Shown one piece after another: positions 60,225 through 64,000 of a stretch of 64,000 nucleotides of DNA. The DNA comes from Herpetosiphon giganteus. Lineage in GTDB: Bacteria; Chloroflexota; Chloroflexia; Chloroflexales; Herpetosiphonaceae. The notes below the pieces were generated by a model. That model ran no database searches, was not told where the DNA came from, and was given only the letters and a program-made list of their open reading frames with translations. The stretch lies in contig NZ_JAFBCZ010000001.1 of the NCBI RefSeq assembly GCF_016907925.1, positions 1 through 64,000 on the forward strand, read 5' to 3'. A program made the position numbers and the translations under genes. Numbering within the stretch: the first letter of the stretch is position 1; every line of letters begins with the position of its first letter.

Positions 60225-61052
60225 TCACACCGTTTCGCCTTGATACGTCCGAAAATAGGTCGTGCCATCCCAGCGTGAACTTGTCGCCAATGGCTGAAGT
60301 GCTGGGTCATAGCCAATCGACTCTAAATACAACCCCTGTGGGGGCGCGGTTGGTCCTGCATTCCGACGGTCGCGACTGGCGATAACTGCCAGCCAAGCTT
60401 CCAATGAAAGCTTGCCAGCGCCAACCATCAGTAACGTGCCAACGATATTGCGCACCATATGCTTCAGAAAAGCATTAGCCTGCAAATGCAGCACAGTCAC
60501 TGGACGGCCAAGCCACTCTGCTGGGCGCAATTGCGCCAAATAACAGTTGCGGATGGTCGAGCCTTCGTGACCAGCGCCAGCGAACGCCGCAAAATCGTGA
60601 ATCCCAATCAGCGTATCCAAGGCCGCCTGCATCGCCGCCCAATCAAGGTGATGATCGAGGCGCAGCACTCGCCCAGAGAGCGTGGCTGAAGGTGCAGGTG
60701 CGCTATCAAAAACATAGCGATATGTTCGTTGACGGGCACTAAAGCGGGAATGAAAGCCAGTTGGCATCTCCCATGCTTCGTGAACACTAATATCTGCTGG
60801 CGTAATGGCGTTCATTGCCTTGGCAATCGTATCCAAACTCCGGTCAGTAGCGCTGACGATATGGGCGACTTGGGCTAGGGCGTGAACTCCTGCATCGGTC
60901 CGACCGGCAAAAATCCAACGCCCATTATCGCTTGTTAATCGTTGCCAAGCGGTCTCTAACTCCGTTTGCACGGCGCGACCGCCTGGTTGCCATTGCGAGC
61001 CGCAAAAAGCAGTGCCGACATATTCAAAACACAATGCTAAAGTACGGCTCAT
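60225..61052 (-). CDS. truA: tRNA pseudouridine synthase A
   Basis: A 275-residue TruA that converts U38-U40 of tRNA anticodon arms to pseudouridine. Catalytic Asp53 lies in GRTDAGVHA, with FEYVGTAFCGSQWQ near the start and FLKHMVRNIVGTL near the end. It sits inside the ribosomal operon, a common position. Confidence 0.96.
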   Translation of the reverse strand: MSRTLALCFEYVGTAFCGSQWQPGGRAVQTELETAWQRLTSDNGRWIFAGRTDAGVHALAQVAHIVSATDRSLDTIAKAMNAITPADISVHEAWEMPTGFHSRFSARQRTYRYVFDSAPAPSATLSGRVLRLDHHLDWAAMQAALDTLIGIHDFAAFAGAGHEGSTIRNCYLAQLRPAEWLGRPVTVLHLQANAFLKHMVRNIVGTLLMVGAGKLSLEAWLAVIASRDRRNAGPTAPPQGLYLESIGYDPALQPLATSSRWDGTTYFRTYQGETV

Positions 61053-61061
61053 ACGGCAAAC

Positions 61062-61409
61062 TTAGACCAATTCAATCCGAGCCATTTCCGCAGCGTCGCC
61101 TTTGCGGAAGCCCATTTTGACAATCCGCGTGTAACCACCTGGGCGTTCGGCGTAAGCAGGAGCCACTTGGAACAAAAGGTTCATGGCATTCTTGCTGTGC
61201 AGCTTCGAAAGCGCCATCCGGCGATTGTGGGGAGTATCAAAGCGACCCAATGTAATCAATTTTTCAACTTCTGGTTGAACAGCGCGGGCCTTAGCATCAG
61301 TGGTTGTAATGCCGCGGTGCTCGATAAGGGCAATCATCAAGCTACGGTATAAGGCTTTGCGCTGAGCCGTTGGCCGGCCCATCTTCTTGCCAGACTTACG
61401 GTGTCTCAT
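61062..61409 (-). CDS. rplQ: 50S ribosomal protein L17
   Basis: A 115-residue L17: MRHRKSGKKMGRPTAQRKA and the C-terminal GYTRIVKMGFRKGDAAEMARIELV are diagnostic. GAGGA lies 7 bases before ATG. 14 bp after rpoA. Confidence 0.97.
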   Translation of the reverse strand: MRHRKSGKKMGRPTAQRKALYRSLMIALIEHRGITTTDAKARAVQPEVEKLITLGRFDTPHNRRMALSKLHSKNAMNLLFQVAPAYAERPGGYTRIVKMGFRKGDAAEMARIELV

Positions 61410-61423
61410 GAAACGATCCTCGT

Positions 61424-62419
61424 CTATTCAGCGCTACCGTCGTTCAGACGGGCAGCGACATTGGTGTTCAGAATAGCGGAGTTGAAAGGCAAGGTTGGCA
61501 GTAAATTGCGCTCGATTAATTTCTCGCGAATTTCGTCCATTGATTTTTGCCCCAAGTTCCGCACAGCCAGCAGTTGCTTCTCGTCCATCTCCAGCACTTG
61601 ACCCACCTTGGTGATGTCAGCGCGCTTGAGACAGTTGTAGGTGCGGGTTGAAAGGTCAAGATCTTCGATCGGCATGTCGTAGATCTCGCTGGGAATCACC
61701 AGACCATTGGCATCGCCAACTTGCTCTTGTTCATCGTCAAAGCGATTGAAATCGGCGATGATTGATGAATATTGCACTAGCACTTGCGCGGCATAGCTCA
61801 GGGCATCGCCTGGCTTAACCGTGCCATCAGTCCAAATTTCAAGCAACAAGCGGTCGAAGTCGGTCATCCCGCCAATGCGGGTATGTTCCACAACGTAATT
61901 AACCTTGTGCACCGGCGTGAAGATCGCATCCACCGGAATTTCGCCAATCGGCACCGGGTCACGATTTTCAGCTGGCAGATAGCCGCGGTGACGTTCGACG
62001 GTCAGCTCCATGTCCAAGCGAGCATCGGCACTATCGAGGGTTGCGATGTAGTGATCGGGGTTAACGATCTCCACGTTTGAAGGGCATTCAATATCGCTTG
62101 CGCGCACCACGCCTGGGCCAGTCTTAGATAAAATCATCTTGACTGGGCGTTCGGCGTAGGAGCGCAAACGAATGCCTTTAACGTTCAACACAATCTCGGT
62201 AGCATCTTCACGCACGCCTTGAATTGGCGAAAACTCGTGGAAAATCCCATCAATTTTAATCTTGATGACCGCTGCCCCAGGGATGGACGACAACAACACC
62301 CGCCGCAGCGCGTTCCCTAAGGTATGCCCGTAACCGGGATCCAGTGGCTCAATTTTGAACCGCCCATAGTTCTCCGCCGCTGCGACACATTCGAGTTTGG
62401 GCATTGCAATGTCTAGCAC
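61424..62419 (-). CDS. rpoA: DNA-directed RNA polymerase alpha subunit
   Basis: A 331-residue alpha subunit. The N-terminal assembly domain has GYGHTLGNALRRVLLSSIPGAA, and the C-terminal UP-element/activator domain has LDLSTRTYNCLKRADI and VRNLGQKSMDEI. It starts at GTG 62419 because AGGAGG is 7 bases upstream; the next ATG (62404) is too far from it. Confidence 0.98.
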   Translation of the reverse strand: MLDIAMPKLECVAAAENYGRFKIEPLDPGYGHTLGNALRRVLLSSIPGAAVIKIKIDGIFHEFSPIQGVREDATEIVLNVKGIRLRSYAERPVKMILSKTGPGVVRASDIECPSNVEIVNPDHYIATLDSADARLDMELTVERHRGYLPAENRDPVPIGEIPVDAIFTPVHKVNYVVEHTRIGGMTDFDRLLLEIWTDGTVKPGDALSYAAQVLVQYSSIIADFNRFDDEQEQVGDANGLVIPSEIYDMPIEDLDLSTRTYNCLKRADITKVGQVLEMDEKQLLAVRNLGQKSMDEIREKLIERNLLPTLPFNSAILNTNVAARLNDGSAE

Positions 62420-62461
62420 GTATCCGCCTCCTGCTGGGATAGTGATACCGATTACGTCCGA

Positions 62462-63097
62462 TTAGCGGCTGTAGAATTCAACAATCAACTGCTCGTTAAT
62501 CGACATATCCAACTCCTCGCGTGAAGGGAAGGTTTGGACAACCCCTTCCAACTTGCCAGCGTCAAGTGACAACCAGCTTGGTGGAGACACGCGGTTCAGT
62601 TGTTTGGTTTCTTCGAGATCTTTGAAATAATCGCGTTTGCGGCTTTCTGCACGCACGCCAATTACATCGCCAACTTCAACCAAGGCTGAAGGAATATCGG
62701 TTTTGCGGCCATTCACGGTAATGTGACCGTGGTTGACCAACTGGCGAGCTTGGGCGCGGGTGACCGCATAGCCTAAGCGGAACACCACGTTATCGAGGCG
62801 ACGTTCCAAAATTTGCAAGAGCACAGCACCGGTTTGGCCGGTGGTACGGGTCGCAATGCCATAATAGCGGCGGAACTGACGTTCCAAAACACCATAGATG
62901 CGGCGAACTTTTTGCTTCTCGCGCAACTGAACACCATAATCAGACAATTGTCGTCGTCGGACTGAAGCCCCATGTTGACCAGGGGGCTGGCTCCCACGGC
63001 GCTCAAGCACCTTGCGGCCACTGTTACCGCTCTTGAGCATTAGGTCAACGCCTTCGCGGCGTGCCAATTTACATACTGGACCAGTATATCGAGCCAT
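62462..63097 (-). CDS. rpsD: 30S ribosomal protein S4
   Basis: A 211-residue S4: [16 protein letters not shown] at the start and the S4 RNA-binding domain [25 protein letters not shown] 63097 gives the canonical N-terminus; the ribosome site is weak (AAGGGA). The 158-bp gap to rpsK contains palindrome CAGCATGCTG, nothing more. Confidence 0.97.
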   Translation of the reverse strand: MARYTGPVCKLARREGVDLMLKSGNSGRKVLERRGSQPPGQHGASVRRRQLSDYGVQLREKQKVRRIYGVLERQFRRYYGIATRTTGQTGAVLLQILERRLDNVVFRLGYAVTRAQARQLVNHGHITVNGRKTDIPSALVEVGDVIGVRAESRKRDYFKDLEETKQLNRVSPPSWLSLDAGKLEGVVQTFPSREELDMSINEQLIVEFYSR

Positions 63098-63255
63098 GTT
63101 CTTGTTTGTCCCTTCGCAATTCCTAATTGCCAAGGCAGTTTACACACCGACTCCTATTTCCACGTATAGGAACAGCCGTGCTTCATCCTGCTCACGTATC
63201 TTAGTCGTGGCGTTGCTACTACACACTTCGGCGACAGCATGCTGCCGCGAAGCCA

Positions 63256-63669
63256 TTACACGCGGCGGCGCTTTGGTGGGCGGCAGCCATTGTGTGGGAT
63301 TGGCGTAACATCGGTGATTGCAATAACCGACAAGCCAGTCGCTTGCAGTGCGCGCACTGCTGATTCACGGCCAGCACCAGGGCCTTTAACATACACTTCA
63401 ACCACGCGCATGCCGTTATCCATGGCTTTGCGGGCTGCTTGTTCGGCAGTTACCTGGGCTGCATAGGGCGTGCTTTTGCGTGAGCCTTTGAAGCCACTTG
63501 CGCCAGCGCTGCTCCAGCAAACCACGTTGCCAGCTGGGTCGGTGATTGTAACGATCGTGTTGTTAAAGGTCGCTTGGACGTGAGCTTGGCCACGGGGCAC
63601 ATTTTTACGCTCACGGCGACGACCGCGTTGAGGGCGGCGAGATGCTCCCGCTTTTGCTTGTTTCGCCAT
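63256..63669 (-). CDS. rpsK: 30S ribosomal protein S11
   Basis: A 137-residue S11: a basic N-terminus, then [16 protein letters not shown], [17 protein letters not shown], and the C-terminal [23 protein letters not shown] precedes ATG. Confidence 0.97.
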   Translation of the reverse strand: MAKQAKAGASRRPQRGRRRERKNVPRGQAHVQATFNNTIVTITDPAGNVVCWSSAGASGFKGSRKSTPYAAQVTAEQAARKAMDNGMRVVEVYVKGPGAGRESAVRALQATGLSVIAITDVTPIPHNGCRPPKRRRV

Positions 63670-63711
63670 TCAAGGCCTCCGAAATAGCGTTGAAAATAAA
63701 AATTCAGGAAA

Positions 63712-64000
63712 TTACTTCTTGGTAGCTTTCTTCTTGCCACCGATTGCTGCGCCTTTTTTACCACGGCGGGTACGGGCGTTGGTTTTGGTGCGTTGACCGC
63801 GCAATGGCAAGCCTTTGCGGTGGCGAATCCCACGGTAGCAGCCAATATCCATCAAACGCTTGATGTTCAATTGAACAGCCCGGCGCAAATCGCCTTCAAC
63901 GGTGTAATCTTGGTCGATGATTTCGCGCAAACGAATTACTTCGTCTTCGGTCAAATCTTTGACCCGAACGTTTGGATTGATACTGGTGCGAGCCAGAATT
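63712..64000 (-). CDS. rpsM: 30S ribosomal protein S13 (5' end beyond the window)
   Basis: The C-terminal ~95 residues of S13; the frame is open to the window edge and reads [20 protein letters not shown] before [29 protein letters not shown] at 63954 is not the true start. The basic KKK-rich tail is typical. Confidence 0.96.
   Translation of the reverse strand, partial: ILARTSINPNVRVKDLTEDEVIRLREIIDQDYTVEGDLRRAVQLNIKRLMDIGCYRGIRHRKGLPLRGQRTKTNARTRRGKKGAAIGGKKKATKK

Noticed and set aside
63219-63466. Plus- and minus-strand frames overlapping rpsK and its downstream gap
   Set aside because: They are shadows of the ribosomal protein gene.
1-64000. tRNA, rRNA, tmRNA or integrase/attachment sites
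   Set aside because: I looked for tRNA-like ends and arms and for integrase or transposase motifs in the gaps and found none that could be supported by eye.

Overview
The window looks like chromosomal DNA of a mesophilic Chloroflexota bacterium, most likely Herpetosiphon or a close relative. This is inferred from mid-range GC, the S13-S11-S4-RpoA-L17-TruA-L13-S9 gene order, secreted parallel beta-helix and FG-GAP proteins (the former ending in an IYLPL-type tail), and intergenic DNA packed with short-period repeats. No database search was possible. I found no rRNA, tRNA, CRISPR array, transposase or integrase.

Layout. 1-4.8 kb: MATE efflux pump, maltodextrin-type GH13 glucosidase and an MBL-fold hydrolase, all on the minus strand. 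4.9-8 kb: secreted beta-helix protein, then heme O synthase with an unusual N-terminal membrane extension. 8.4-14 kb: a minus-strand operon of four overlapping genes (two GT-B glycosyltransferases, a class-B asparagine synthetase-type amidotransferase and a GT-C-like membrane protein), probably for surface glycan synthesis. 14.2-22.2 kb: ribosomal protein S1 with a consensus promoter and long leader, a zinc-ribbon protein, a secreted FG-GAP protein, a K+-channel-like membrane protein, galactokinase and a cystathionine beta-synthase. 22.6-24.3 kb: an AT-rich island with a near-consensus promoter, a WXG100/DUF6973-like putative exported effector and an overlapping lipoprotein gene. 25-33 kb: DMT transporter, thioredoxin reductase, two-domain ALDH16-like protein, a small lipoprotein, a 2H phosphoesterase, a second thioredoxin-reductase-like enzyme, MsrA and a DUF1697 protein. 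33.6-45 kb: a BTAD/SARP-type regulator followed by a branched-chain amino-acid-type ABC transporter interleaved with an alpha/beta hydrolase, a KAS III-like enzyme, an acyl-CoA synthetase and a MaoC hydratase, ending at an intrinsic terminator. 45-58.9 kb: small membrane protein, ferritin, Gmad2/GerMN-like lipoprotein, a possible three-Cys-motif-partner relative, a cytochrome P450, a small unknown protein, PduO-type cobalamin adenosyltransferase with a nuclease-like neighbour, an aldehyde dehydrogenase, a sugar-phosphate isomerase and an ABC-F ATPase behind an apparent attenuator. 59.2-64 kb: the alpha ribosomal operon, running off the right edge.

The most distinctive property is the intergenic DNA. 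Most gaps hold mosaics of imperfect tandem repeats with a 7-bp period (GGATGAR, CATAGAR, GGCTATN, CCCTGAC, TTYTGAC) plus 8-9-bp families, two-hairpin palindromic elements (5 copies) and GC-rich elements with TTCCCTCACCCC inverted ends. Because 7 is 1 mod 3 and most heptamers contain a stop codon on one strand, three units give stops in all three frames. At least two genes (galactokinase and the GT-C-like protein) use a stop codon inside such a tract. Three regulatory candidates also stand out: mutually exclusive hairpins overlapping a short upstream ORF before the ABC-F gene, an 11-bp-period direct repeat upstream of the transporter operon beside its BTAD regulator gene, and a palindrome overlapping the -10 of a consensus promoter before the second thioredoxin-reductase-like gene.
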